The notes below the pieces were generated by a model, which saw only the letters and a program-made list of their open reading frames with translations, was not told the origin of the DNA and did no database searches. From Maea johnstoni (taxonomy: Eukaryota; Annelida; Polychaeta; Spionida; Magelonidae): a DNA stretch of 64,000 bases. This document shows positions 8,686 through 20,193 of the stretch, one piece after another. The position numbers were made by a program, and so were the translations under genes. The DNA lies in NCBI GenBank assembly GCA_963942565.1, contig OZ012690.1, positions 2,053,624 through 2,117,623 on the forward strand, in the 5' to 3' direction. How positions within the stretch are numbered: position 1 is the first letter of the stretch; every line of letters begins with the position of its first letter.

Positions 8686-11559
8686 TTAAAGCCCGCATTT
8701 CTTTGTCCAGTATCTGGCCGCAATCTCGTCGACTTTTCCACTCCACTGTAGTCTGAGAAGGGCGCGGTTGATGCGTTCGCGTAAAGGTGACGCTGTACGC
8801 GTAGCGAAGGCGTAGAAACGCGTCTGCAGAAAACCGCCGAAGGTGGTGAGACTGCAGTCAGGCTGCTGGGCAATGTAAAACTCAGCTGATTGTGACTCCA
8901 TGAAGAAAGCATGGTTCCCTTGTTGAACCTGGAATATACAACATCGAAAGTGAGTCATCACATTTATCAATGATTCTATATGTGTTAAGTTTATCTAAAA
9001 TGCCATAGGCATTTTGAGTCTGAGTTTGAGTATTTTCTTGGCAAGATTTTTTTATATTGGATAAGTTCAATTTATTCGAAACTAGAAAGAGCAAATGCAT
9101 ATAAATATAAATACAGTATCGTGCTTATTATCGTATGTTCATAGCTTTGGTATCTTCTGGTTCCAAATATCTTGCAAATTAAAGCAAATATCTATATAAC
9201 GATGTATGTCGTTATTTGATAGATAAAATGATAACATGATAATGATAGTTTGTTATCAAGCTAATCACTTTTTTTACTATCAGTTCATTGTTAATCAGGT
9301 TGAACTATTCTATTCCATCCATTTTTTCTTCATTCCTTTAAGGCTGATGTAGACATCTATGAACATTTCGTCGTAAAGATTTTTAGGAAAAAAATGACAT
9401 ATGACCTACTTACCCTCTCGACTGCTTCACTGTATGTATTGGAGTTGGCATTAGATGTTCTAAGTAGTTCTGCAATTCGCCGATAGAGGGGCTTAGCTGA
9501 CTCCATGAAGAACCTCTCAGTGGCGCCCCCTGTGATGGACCCTAGAGTTATTTCGCCCGTCTCAGCCATCTCCACCATGGCGCTCAGGGAGGTGAAGGGC
9601 AGAGGCGTCTTGTAGAGAGTCGTGATCCCCAAGACGTCGACAGGATGAGTGAAGTCAATGAATTTCTCCCGCTCTGCAGTCATAGTCATAGCAGCGGCAG
9701 ACAGATCAGCATGCTGGAAGATATATAATGGGCATTTTAGTACACAGAACAAGACAAGATAAAGGCATCATTTCATGTGTGGAGTAGAATATTCAAGAAT
9801 CGAAAATTAAGCTAACCGGATATTACGAACCAGGCAAGGTGTTTAAAGGAAACATCAATACCTTGATTAAATACTGATCACAAATATGAGGTTATGATAA
9901 GTTATATATGAATCACCTCTAGGCAATCACATAAACTCCTCGTCACTGGTAAATCAACAAGTCTTATTTAGCCACCCAAGTTCTCTACAGATTGCAGAGA
10001 ACTTGTCCCTACCATCTCTGCTGCTCTGCGTAAGGTGGCTTGTGGGGTTAATGTGTGAATACTGGGTCATGTCGAGATCTTTACAATTTCCAAAGCCTAC
10101 GCCACCATCCTCATAATCACGCCAAACTATGATTGTCGAGGCCATCACCGAGAAGAATAAGAGACCAACTATCCAAGAACCATACACAGGATTGCACTAA
10201 GGCAGGGAGCGTTTTTTTACTCATTTCTACGTATTGGATTTCACCAAAACATTGTTGCTTTGAACAAGCATTCATGGTACTGGACGTTAACAGATTTGCT
10301 TGAAATTTGTGATTCAAATACACAACACTTTCTGGGATTCAATTTTGACTTTGTTCCAAGGTTATGCAATCTAGAAGTTGGAAAATACACCTTTTATCAT
10401 TTCGACAATACCCAGAAATAAGTAGTCAGAAGGGTTGGATAAAGTAAAACTGGATACTCCTCATTTTAGGATATGAGATCCGTTTGAAAACATTATGTTA
10501 CGTCATGCGAATAGGTCAAGGTAGATAATGTAGAACCTACCTGTGATACCACCTCTCCTATCATTCCATTGCAAGATGTTTCACTACAGATTCCATATCG
10601 TCCATCAGACACAAGTTGAAGAGAGTAGTTGAACTTGGCCACTTTGGAGATCTCGCTGAGAAGATCTGGAATGAAGCCACTGAACCTGGCATTTCCACGA
10701 GATCCAGCATTCCTTACCATGACGTAGGGCTCCATCTGGCGGACAAAATATACACTATGGATAAGTACTGTGATGGTAGTGATTTCAACCAACTGCATAG
10801 AAACGATTTAGCTATGACACTATTGATGGTTGGCATTGTTTTAAATTGGCTAATTTACACGCCTTTGTGCTATTACAACATCATTATTTCTTACATGAGA
10901 GAACATCCCTACAGCTTGAACACTGATAAAGCAGATAGGATATAATATTTCATTTATAACGAAAATATGTTCAAGTTAAAAGCTCTAAATGCTGAAATAA
11001 TAAAAAAGGAAGTGTTAAAAGTTTATTATCTTGCAAAGGCAACTGTGTGAATTTCCAATTTTAATAGAATAAAAACTAACCTCAATAGTGGTGACTTTTA
11101 TGATGTTTTCGTCCTCTTGTTGATGTCTGTGAGTACTGCGTAGACCACCAAAAGGCCAGGCTGAGCTTGCCTTTAAAAGGAAACAGATCAAAGTGTTAGA
11201 CAAAGTGAATCGATATGATACTGACCTTCGCCACTAGTAAAGGTGTTCGTTTGCCTACGTGATTATATTGCTAGGAAATCAGTAGGGACTGGCTGTCGCT
11301 CTGCCACCCAAGCCAGCTGACAAGGGAGGCAGTAGTGAGAACAGACGCGAGAGCTATGCTATCTACGTCTACAAAGTACTTAAACAAGTTCATACTGATA
11401 CTGGGATCTACTCGAAAGCTAAGGGCATTATGAATAGTTTGCTGCATACGGAACTAATAGTGTATTATGTGTATTATTAGTATATGATATTGAAACGAGC
11501 ATCTATTCTTCACGTTATACTTATACCAAGGCAACTATGCATGAATCAGAGAGAGAGAT

Positions 11560-11639
<80 letters not shown>

Positions 11640-11710
11640 GGGGGGGAGAATATTACCTGAAATGTCACAGCAAGCAGGAAAACTCCCAACGTCAGCAATG
11701 GTCCGTTCAT
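8686..11710 (-). CDS. Secreted iGluR ligand-binding-domain protein, copy 1
   Basis: Five exons read on the minus strand: 11710-11657, 11170-11081, 10735-10541, 9713-9414 and 8928-8686. All borders are GT-AG and all introns phase 0; the spliced frame gives 293 residues and a stop. Exon 1 encodes [18 protein letters not shown], a signal-peptide-like stretch. The rest matches ionotropic glutamate receptor S1 and S2: [59 protein letters not shown] and a closing Trp...Cys. Ligand-contact positions of iGluRs are mostly kept: Tyr95, Thr123, Arg128, Thr178, Glu224; the usual Pro and Ser are Ala121 and Ala177. Cys238 and Cys291 fit the domain-2 disulfide. S1 passes straight into S2 at about residues 148-157, so pore helices, M4 and the amino-terminal domain are absent. 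Inferred role: soluble extracellular amino-acid-binding protein, not a channel. Confidence 0.88.
9954..10196 (-). other. Intron-3 ORF with one membrane-like helix, copy 1
   Basis: Inside intron 3 an in-phase acceptor (ctgccttag before 10196) opens a frame starting [20 protein letters not shown] and closing with a stop 80 codons later. It could act as an alternative last exon that would end S1 early with a membrane helix. The NP...W...hydrophobic pattern loosely recalls an iGluR M1 helix, but its place (before the HADL exon) is wrong for that. Related copies at 17415, 25022 and 33214 do not all keep the acceptor or the frame, and copy 5 lacks the block. I lean to a noncoding relic. Confidence 0.3.
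11550..11646. repeat. (GA)n plus G-run microsatellite at the donor of intron 1, copy 1
   Basis: A GA run of about 80 bases followed by about 18 G lies only about ten bases inside intron 1 of gene 1, next to its 5' splice site (11656). On the sense strand it reads as C-run then (CT)n. Confidence 0.95.
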
Positions 11711-11826
11711 CTTGTCAGCGAGATTTGTAGGGTGAATAGCGTATCTTTTTAGCAGTAACAGCTAGTATTGTGAGTACCTGTGGCTCTGTCCAGCAGATGT
11801 AATAACTTCTCAGCGTGGGCTACAGC

Positions 11827-11834
11827 TATATATA
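11827..11834 (-). promoter_or_regulatory. TATA box of gene 1
   Basis: TATATATA lies 117 bases upstream of the ATG. The same box with the same flanks (agctatatata) precedes all five copies at 117-124 bases, including the otherwise diverged copy 5, which supports a real core promoter with a 5' UTR of roughly 85-95 bases. Confidence 0.75.
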
Positions 11835-11933
11835 CTACACAGGCACCAGTAAAGCACAAACAATGACAGGTGATTAAGTATCCTGTCAAATGTGAGTGTC
11901 GCCATTCCATAGATAAGGTTGTGTCTAGTCTCT

Positions 11934-11948
11934 TGACCTATGCCTTGA
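11934..11948 (-). promoter_or_regulatory. Conserved upstream block with an AGGTCA half-site
   Basis: On the minus strand this reads TCAAGGCATAGGTCA, about 225 bases upstream of the ATG. It is unchanged in all five copies (for example near 47147 in copy 5). AGGTCA is the nuclear-receptor half-site; binding is inference only. Confidence 0.35.
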
Positions 11949-12246
11949 ACAAGCCCAACTATAAGATGTTGATCCGCCATTCATTGATAATAAGTTGACT
12001 AAGCTATGTCCCGAGTAGGTTACAAGTATAGGTAGAGTATATGTATTACAGCATAGTGATGCTGTCTTTCTAAATAGGGATATACATACATACTCGTGAC
12101 CGGAGCACTTCGGACACTCCTTCCTGAGATGTTGATCTAGGTTACGAGTAGGTTACAAGTATAGATAGAGTATAGTATTATTCATACTTGATATGCACCT
12201 ATTCTGGAAGGGAATTTCTATATTTAAAGACATTTATTCTGGACAC

Positions 12247-12654
<408 letters not shown>

Positions 12655-13057
12655 TCAAGGGCATGATGAAGGTGCACTAACAAGTCGAGCACACGATAGC
12701 GATGGTTTACCGATTAATAACCTATATTGTTATACTTTTATCTATCGTGTTACTTTTATGCATTGTACTTCTGTAGGATTACTAGTCAATGGTCTTGTCC
12801 GTGATTCTGATTCAAATAGAATAATGTGTATAAGCAACGGCGAACATCTCCCATGCAGATAGTATCCAAAATATATGTGTATATTCGTCGGTTGTTCCCC
12901 TATCGATCCAAACACATACTTTTACAGGCAAGTATCAACAGGAAAATGAGTCCTAGTGAATATTTTCAATAACAAAAGATAAGTTACCGGTTTGCATACA
13001 AAAATATTTTCCACTGTCCCTTGTTGACTACAACGCTTGGTTTGACTGATTTTTATC

Positions 13058-13270
13058 TTACATAATCCATACTCTGTGACAACCCTTTAATGGACAAATC
13101 TGAATTGAATGAAACGCATGTACATTACCCCAAATGGATTGATGTTTGATAATAAAGGCCTTTTTAAATTCATCATGTGAGAACATTTGTCCTGTCTTCT
13201 GCTTCCATTCATTCATGATATTATACAAATATGGCACTTTGGTTTCGTGCAATACCAATTTTGATTTCAC
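13058..13270 (-). pseudogene. L1-like reverse transcriptase C-terminal remnant
   Basis: Minus-strand frame with HETKVPYLYNIMNEWKQKTG, related to the better-kept copy at 28653-28976. It resembles the C-terminal part of L1/Tx1-type LINE proteins. Short, decayed, and part of the duplicated unit. Confidence 0.5.
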
Positions 13271-13876
13271 TCTGAAAATGATATCGCATGAGGCACTTGT
13301 TTTATTACATGCCTACTGCTTACTCTAAGCTATGACAGGGAACTGACAACATTTCTGGGCTCCCATTTTCAAAATTCATAATTCTTCTCCTTCAGATATG
13401 TACTGAATGCCATGTGTGCCCTGTCATTAGCCTTCTTGGTGTTTATTGCGTCCTTTAATAACAAAAGATGTGTTGCATTATCATCACGAAAGCTGGTGAA
13501 GCTTGATTTTCAATTATTTGGCTCCATTCTGCCAGCCTGATCAATTCATTAAAGCAGACGTACTTTGAAAAATGGAAGAAAGACTGGGCTTATTGTAAAA
13601 CAAGAAGGAATGTGGGATGATCATAACTTGATTATTCATCCAAAATAAGCTAAATTTAAAAAGTAGAAACACAATTCTTGCTGAAATATTTGATTAAGCT
13701 TAAAGATGGTCAATAAAATAATTTAAAGATTATGAGAATGTCAATTTCATTGACATGTTTTTCCATTTCCAGATTTTACCACAAACCATTTGGTTATGTA
13801 ACTTTCTAAGCTTGAATATATTTTTGTGTTAATAGTTCCGCTGAGAATGAGCAGTGAGCATATACTAGTATACAAG

Positions 13877-13981
13877 TATAGCACTTTGGTGGGTGCAATA
13901 TCAATTTTTATTGCACTCCAAAAAATGTCATTTTTCAGAGTGAAATGAAAATTGGTATTGCACAAAACCAAAGTGCTATAT
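13877..13981. repeat. Hairpin-forming inverted repeat, spacer 2
   Basis: Arms of about 45 bases: tatagcactttggtgggtgc at the left, and at the right a reverse complement ending accaaagtgctata. Confidence 0.8.
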
Positions 13982-15032
13982 TTATTTCATCAAATATGTC
14001 TACTGCACATTCTCAGTGTCAGTTGTGAAAGGGAAGTAGCAACACTTCTAGGCACCAGTTTTCAAAATTCACAACTCCATAATCCTTCTTCTTCAGATCT
14101 GTTCAGAATGTCATGTGTGCCCTTTCCCAGGCCTTCATAGTGTTTATTGCGTCCTTTGATAAAACAAAAAGAGTGTTTGCATCATCATCATCACTTAACC
14201 CGGCGAAGAGTGACTTTTAGTATTTGGCTCCATTCTGCCAGCCTGATCAATTCATTGTAGCATACATACTTTGAAAAATGGAAGGAAGACTAGGTTTATT
14301 GTAAAACATGTAGAAGGAATGTGGGCTGATCACAACTTGATTATTCATCAAAAATATGCTGAATTCATTTTTAGAGTAGAAGCCCAATTCTTGCTAAAAC
14401 AATTAGTTTAGCTTCTGATAGTTAATTAAAGAATTTAAAGAATTATGAAAATATAAATATTATTGATATGTTTTTCCATTTCCAGGTTTTACCACAAACC
14501 ATTGAGTTATTGTCAATATCTAAGCTGGAATATATTTTGTGTTAATTCAGAAATGGACCAATCAAAATATTAAAAAAAACCTGAAAATCTCACATGCATT
14601 AGTTTCAGAAATTTAATGATTTATTTATTTAATTTGAAAATGTGTTCGGAGTGTCTTCAATAGAGATGATACAGGTTGTGGTTGCAAGGGTCCATTCCTA
14701 ATAAGGATTTTACAAAAAGCCCAAAATCTTTTGCGTACCTTGTCTCAATTCACTTTTGTTGGGTTCCTTTTCAAGAGTTCAAGTTCAGAATTTAGCACAT
14801 GAACCTGACAGCTCTGAGTCTAGAGGTTGAAAAGTAATATTGCACCCCAATATCACCTTTGTACGGTGGTCATGTGACCATAGTCAGACCAATCACAGCA
14901 GAAAATAATAGTTATCAATATGCTATCCTTTCCACTATTAAGAGATGTATACAACTTACTAACTCCCTTGGAATCCATATTGATAATGCCATTAATAAAG
15001 ATATTTATAGGACCAATTTGTCAACGGTAGAC

Positions 15033-15039
15033 ATGTATG

Positions 15040-15073
<34 letters not shown>

Positions 15074-15112
15074 TGTATGTATGTATGTATGTATGTGTGT
15101 ATGTATGTATGT
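15033..15112 (+). repeat. (TATG)n microsatellite, unit 2
   Basis: About 80 bases of TATG tetramers with two interruptions; the longest of the TATG runs in the array. Confidence 0.95.
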
Positions 15113-16224
15113 CTAACGATCTATACTAGTATATCCATCTCTATATCTATATACTGTATCTAGTACCTGTTCACCTATATGTCTATAAACTTTGTAGAAC
15201 TATAACTCTATATAACTTGCAATTGCCACCCTATTCTGCGAACAGCTCTTTAAATACGGTTTCTCTGCAATATTTCCAACATATACTAGTATGCCTTTAA
15301 ATGCTCAATGCTAGTCTGTTGAAGTTGCAGTTGAAGTTGTTTTCAAGTAAATGACAATTTTATAGTGTGTTGCATATAAGTTTAATATACAAACGGTGTA
15401 ATGATACGTTTTCCATATAACTAAAGCTAAACTGGCTAATAGCTAGGTTTGTGCAATTTTGGGCGGGTTTGTCCGCTACATTAATTTCATAATCGAACGT
15501 TTTATAGCTAGATGTTACATTTTAGTTAATGTGATTGAAAACAAAACTCCACCTTCAAACGACTACTCCTCATTAATCACCTATGACAGGGTGGGGTATG
15601 GGCGTTATTCCATAACAAACATCATGTATTATTGTGTAAATGTCAACATTTCTGTTTTATTCATCCAATTGCTTATAGCATCATTTTATATACACTTATA
15701 TTTACACTTTTACAAATCACATAAATGCAATACCTTCTTTCATAAGAGATGTATGGCGACGATATTGCAAAATTTCTTTTTCAAGATGATAAAAAGGTGT
15801 CGTGGTTTATTTAATGAAACCCAAGAAAATATCAACGAGGAGAGCCTAAACAGATCAGGTCTTCAGTCCTACACAATTATCTGCATGTACGATTGTCCGC
15901 ACGCATACAATATAATATACATCAACGAAGGCGGCAATTCTTAAGTCCGACCAACATCTATCAAATTATTTCGTCCATTGCTACTTTGACGCGACTTTTA
16001 CTACCACTTCTCCCTTTCAAAACATTCAACAAAGCTGGGAAGTATATACATAGAGAGTGGAAACGAATAAATGACTGTGCATTTAATCACACAGTCTAAA
16101 GGCGAGCGCTAGCTTGCTGGAGGGCAAACTAAAACCTGCGTGTAAGTAAATGTCGTCTTTGAAAGATTGTTCTTGATATCCAATAAAACATTAATATTGG
16201 TCACTGCATATAGCTTTTGACCAT

Positions 16225-19023
16225 TTAAAGCCCACATTGCTTTGTCCAGTATCTGGCCGCAATCTCGTCGACTTTTCCACTCCATTGTAGCCTGAGAAGG
16301 GCGCGGTTGATGCGTTCGCGTAAAGGTGACGCTGTACGCGTAGCGAAGGCGTAGAAACGCTTCTGCAGAAAACCGCCGAAAGTGGTGAGACTGCAGTCAG
16401 GCTGCTGAGCAATGTAAAACTCAGCTGATTGTGACTCCATGAAGAAAGCATGGTTCCCTTGTTGAACCTGGAATATACAACATCGAAAGTGAGTCAAGTT
16501 TTTTTTTATATTGGATCAATTTATTCGAAACTGCATATGAATATAAATACAGTATCGTGCTGATTATCGTATGTTCATAGCTTTGGTATCAACTGGTTCC
16601 AAATATCTAGCAAATTAAAGCAAATATCTATATAACGATGAATGTCGTTATTTGATAGATAAAATGATAACATGATAATGATAGTTTGTTATCAAGCTAA
16701 TCTATGGGGTCCTATATATACATATTTTCAAAGGCATCACTTTTTTTACGATCAGTTAATTGTTAACCAGGTTGAACTATTCTATTCCATCCATTTTTTC
16801 TTCATTCCTTTAAGGCTGATGTAGACATCTATGAACATTTCGTCGTAAAGATTTTTAAAAAAAAAATGACATATGACCTACTTACCCTCTCGACTGCTTC
16901 ACTGTATGTATTGGAGTTGGCATTAGATGTTCTAAGTAGTTCTGCAATTCGCCGATAGAGGGGGTTAGTTGACTGCATGAAGAACCTCTCAGTGGCGCCC
17001 CCTGTGATGGACCCTAGAGTTATCTCGCCCCTCTTAGCCATCTCCACCATGGCGCTCAGGGAGGTGAAGGGCAGGGGCGTCTTGTAGAGAGTCGTGATCC
17101 CCACGACGTCGACAGGGTGAGTGAAGTCAATGAATTTCTCCCGCTCTGCAGTCATAGTCATAGCAGCGGCAGACAGATCGGCATGCTGGAAGATATATAA
17201 TGGGCATTTTAGTACACAGAACAAGACAAGATAAAGGCATCATCTCATGTAAGGAGTTGAACATTCAAGAATCAAAAGTAAGCTAACCGGATATTACGAA
17301 CCAGGCCAGGCGATATGAATACTTTCAGTAAATACTGATCACAAATATGAGGTTATGATAAGTTATATATGAATCACCTCTAGGCAATCACATAAACTCC
17401 TCGTCACTGGTAAATCAACAAGTCTTATTTAGCCACCCAAGTTCTCTACAGATTGCAGAGAACTTGTCCCTACCATCTCTGCTGCTCTGCGTAAGGTGGC
17501 TTGTGGGGTTAATGTGTGAATACTGGGTCATGTTGAGATCTTTACAATTTTCAAAGCCTACGCCACCATCCTCATAATCACGCCAAACTATGATTGTCGA
17601 GGCCATCACCGAGAAGAATAGGAGACCAACTATCCAAGAACCATACATAGGATTGCACACAGACAGGGAACGTTTTTTACTCATTTCTACGTATTGGATT
17701 TCAAAACATTGTTGCTTTGAACAAGCATTCATGGTACTGGACGTCAACAGATTTGCTTGAAATGTGTGATTCAAATACATAACACTTTCTGGCAGTTTTT
17801 CAATTTTGACTTTGTTCCAAGGTTATGCAATCTAGAAGTTGAAAAATACACCTTTTATCATTTCGACAATACCCAGAAATAAGTAGTCAGAAGGGTTGGA
17901 CAAAGTAAAACTGGATACTTCTCATTTTAGGATATGAGATCCGTTTGAAAACATTATGTTACATCATGCGAATAGGTCAAGGTAGATAATGTAGAACATA
18001 CCTCTGACACCACTTCTCCTATCATTCCATTGCAAGATGTTTCAGAACAGATTCCATATCTTCCATCAGACACAAGTTGAAGAGAGTAGTTGAACTTGGC
18101 CACTTTGGAGATCTCGCTGAGAAGATCTGGAATAAAGCCACTGAACCTGGCATTTCCACGAGATCCAGCATTCCTTACCATGACGTAGGGCTCCATCTGG
18201 CGGACGAAATATACACTATGGATAAGAACTGTGATGGTAGTGATTTCAACCAGCTGCATAGAAACGATTTAGCTATGACACTATTAATGCTTGGCATTGT
18301 TTTAAATTGGCTAATTTACATGCCTTTGTGCTATCATAACAACATTATTTCTTACAAGAGAAAAATCCTTAAAGCTTGAACACTGATAAAGTAGATAGGA
18401 TTTAAGATTTCATTTATCCCCCAAAAATGTTCAAGTTAAAAGCTCTAAATGCTGAAATAAAAAAGGTAGTCTTAAAAGCGTATTATCTAACAAAGGCAAC
18501 TGTGTGATTTCCAATTTTAATGAAATAAAAACTAACCTCAATAGTGGTGACTTTTATGATGTTTTCGTCCTCTTGTTGATGTCTGTGAGTTCTGCTTAGA
18601 CCACCAAAAGGCCAGGCTGAGCTTGCCTTTAAACGGAAACAGATCAAAGTGTTAGACAAAGTGAATCGATATGATACTGACCTTCGCCACTAGTAAAGGT
18701 GTTCGTTTGCTAAAGTGATTATATTGTTAGGATATTTAATAGTAGTGACTGGATGCCGCTAAGCCACCCAGGCCAGCTGACAAGGGAGGCAGAAGTGAGA
18801 ACAGACGCGAGAGCTATAATATCTACGTCTACAAAGTACTTAAACAAGTTCATACTGATACTGGGATCTACTCGAAAGCTATGGGCATAATGAATAGCTT
18901 TGCTGCAAACGGAACTGCAAACTATTAGTGTATTATGATATTGAATGAGCCGCTGGATCGCTAGGAACAGTGGCTAAGAAACGAGTATATATTCTACACT
19001 TATACCAAGGCAAATATGCATGA

Positions 19024-19083
<60 letters not shown>

Positions 19084-19138
19084 CCTGAAATGTCACAGCA
19101 AGCAGGAAAACTCCCAACGTCAGCAATGGTCCTTTCAT
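16225..19138 (-). CDS. Secreted iGluR ligand-binding-domain protein, copy 2
   Basis: Same five-exon structure as copy 1: 19138-19085, 18626-18537, 18196-18002, 17185-16886 and 16467-16225, all GT-AG, phase 0, 293 residues, no break. Exon 1 begins MKGPLLTLG. Compared with copy 1 it has Ser-Arg for Arg-Ser in exon 2, VVSE at the end of exon 3, [14 protein letters not shown] and MQSTNPL in exon 4, and LQKRF in exon 5. The ligand-pocket residues listed for copy 1 are unchanged. Introns are close to those of copy 1, with a deletion in intron 4, so the duplication looks recent. Confidence 0.88.
17415..17660 (-). other. Intron-3 ORF block, copy 2
   Basis: Same block as at 9954-10196. The frame with the hydrophobic segment is open and even extends upstream, but the AG acceptor seen in copies 1 and 4 is missing here, which weakens the alternative-exon idea. 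Confidence 0.25.
19027..19078. repeat. (GA)n microsatellite at the donor of intron 1, copy 2
   Basis: About 52 bases of GA starting six bases inside intron 1. Confidence 0.95.
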
Positions 19139-19254
19139 GATGTCTGAGAGATTTGTAGGGTGAATAGCGTATCTTTTTAGCAGTAACAGCTAGTATTGTG
19201 AGTACCTGTGGCTCTGTCCAGCGGATGTAATAACTTCCCAGCGTGGGCCACAGC

Positions 19255-19262
19255 TATATATA
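19255..19262 (-). promoter_or_regulatory. TATA box of gene 2
   Basis: TATATATA 117 bases upstream of the ATG, with the same flanks as in copy 1. Confidence 0.72.
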
Positions 19263-19686
19263 CTACACAGACACCGGTAAAGCACAAACAATGACAGGTG
19301 ATTAAGTAGTCTGTCAAATTTGAATGTCGTCATTTCATAGATAAGGTTGTGTCTAGTCTCTTGACCTATGCCTTGAACAAGCCCAACTATAAGATGTTGA
19401 TCCGCCATTCATTGATAATAAGTTGACTAAGCTATGTCCCGAGTAGGTTACAAGTATAGGTAGAGTATATGTATTACAGCATAGTGATGCTGTCTTTCTA
19501 AATAGGGATATACATACATACTCGTGACCGGAGCACTTCGGACACTCCTTCCTGAGATGTTGATCTAGGTTACGAGTAGGTTACAAGTATAGATAGAGTA
19601 TAGTATTATTCATACTGGATATGCACCTATTCTGGAAAGGAATTTCTATATTTCCTTGACCCATTAAAGACATTAATTCTGGACAC

Positions 19687-19707
19687 TTATTATTATTATT
19701 ATTATCA

Positions 19708-19784
<77 letters not shown>

Positions 19785-19883
19785 GTATTATTATTTGTAT
19801 TGGTAGCAATATTATCATCATCATTTTTATCGTTATCATTATTATCATCATCATTTTTATCGTTATCATTATTATTATTATTA

Positions 19884-19966
<83 letters not shown>

Positions 19967-19972
19967 GTTATC

Positions 19973-20051
<79 letters not shown>

Positions 20052-20052
20052 A

Positions 20053-20099
<47 letters not shown>

Positions 20100-20193
20100 A
20101 TAGTAGTGGTAGTAGTAGTAGTAGTATCATCATCATCATTATCATCATCATTATCATCGTCATAATTATCCCCATCATCATCATCATCATCAT
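19687..20193. repeat. Compound (TTA)n-(AGT)n-(ATC)n microsatellite, unit 2
   Basis: About 500 bases with the same order of trinucleotides as in unit 1 but a longer AGT part. Confidence 0.97.

Larger units (their letters stand above)
12655..16224. repeat. Array spacer 2
   Basis: Shared spacer between genes 1 and 2: an L1-like RT remnant (about 13058-13270), the two related blocks (phrase cattctgccagcctgatcaa near 13530 and 14230), the hairpin at 13877-13981, a TATG run at 15033-15112 and the conserved 3' flank. The intact join near 13480 is the empty site for the LINE at 1-5888. No functional gene is seen. Confidence 0.8.

Noticed and set aside
9954-10196. Reading the intron-3 hydrophobic ORF as the missing M1 of a channel
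   Set aside because: It lies before the HADL exon rather than after S1, loses frame or acceptor in copies 2-4, and is absent in copy 5.
10616-10945. A plus-strand frame of about 100 codons over exon 3, repeated at 18077, 25696, 33887 and 45812
   Set aside because: It is the antisense shadow of the conserved exon; its end varies among copies and the product has no known pattern.
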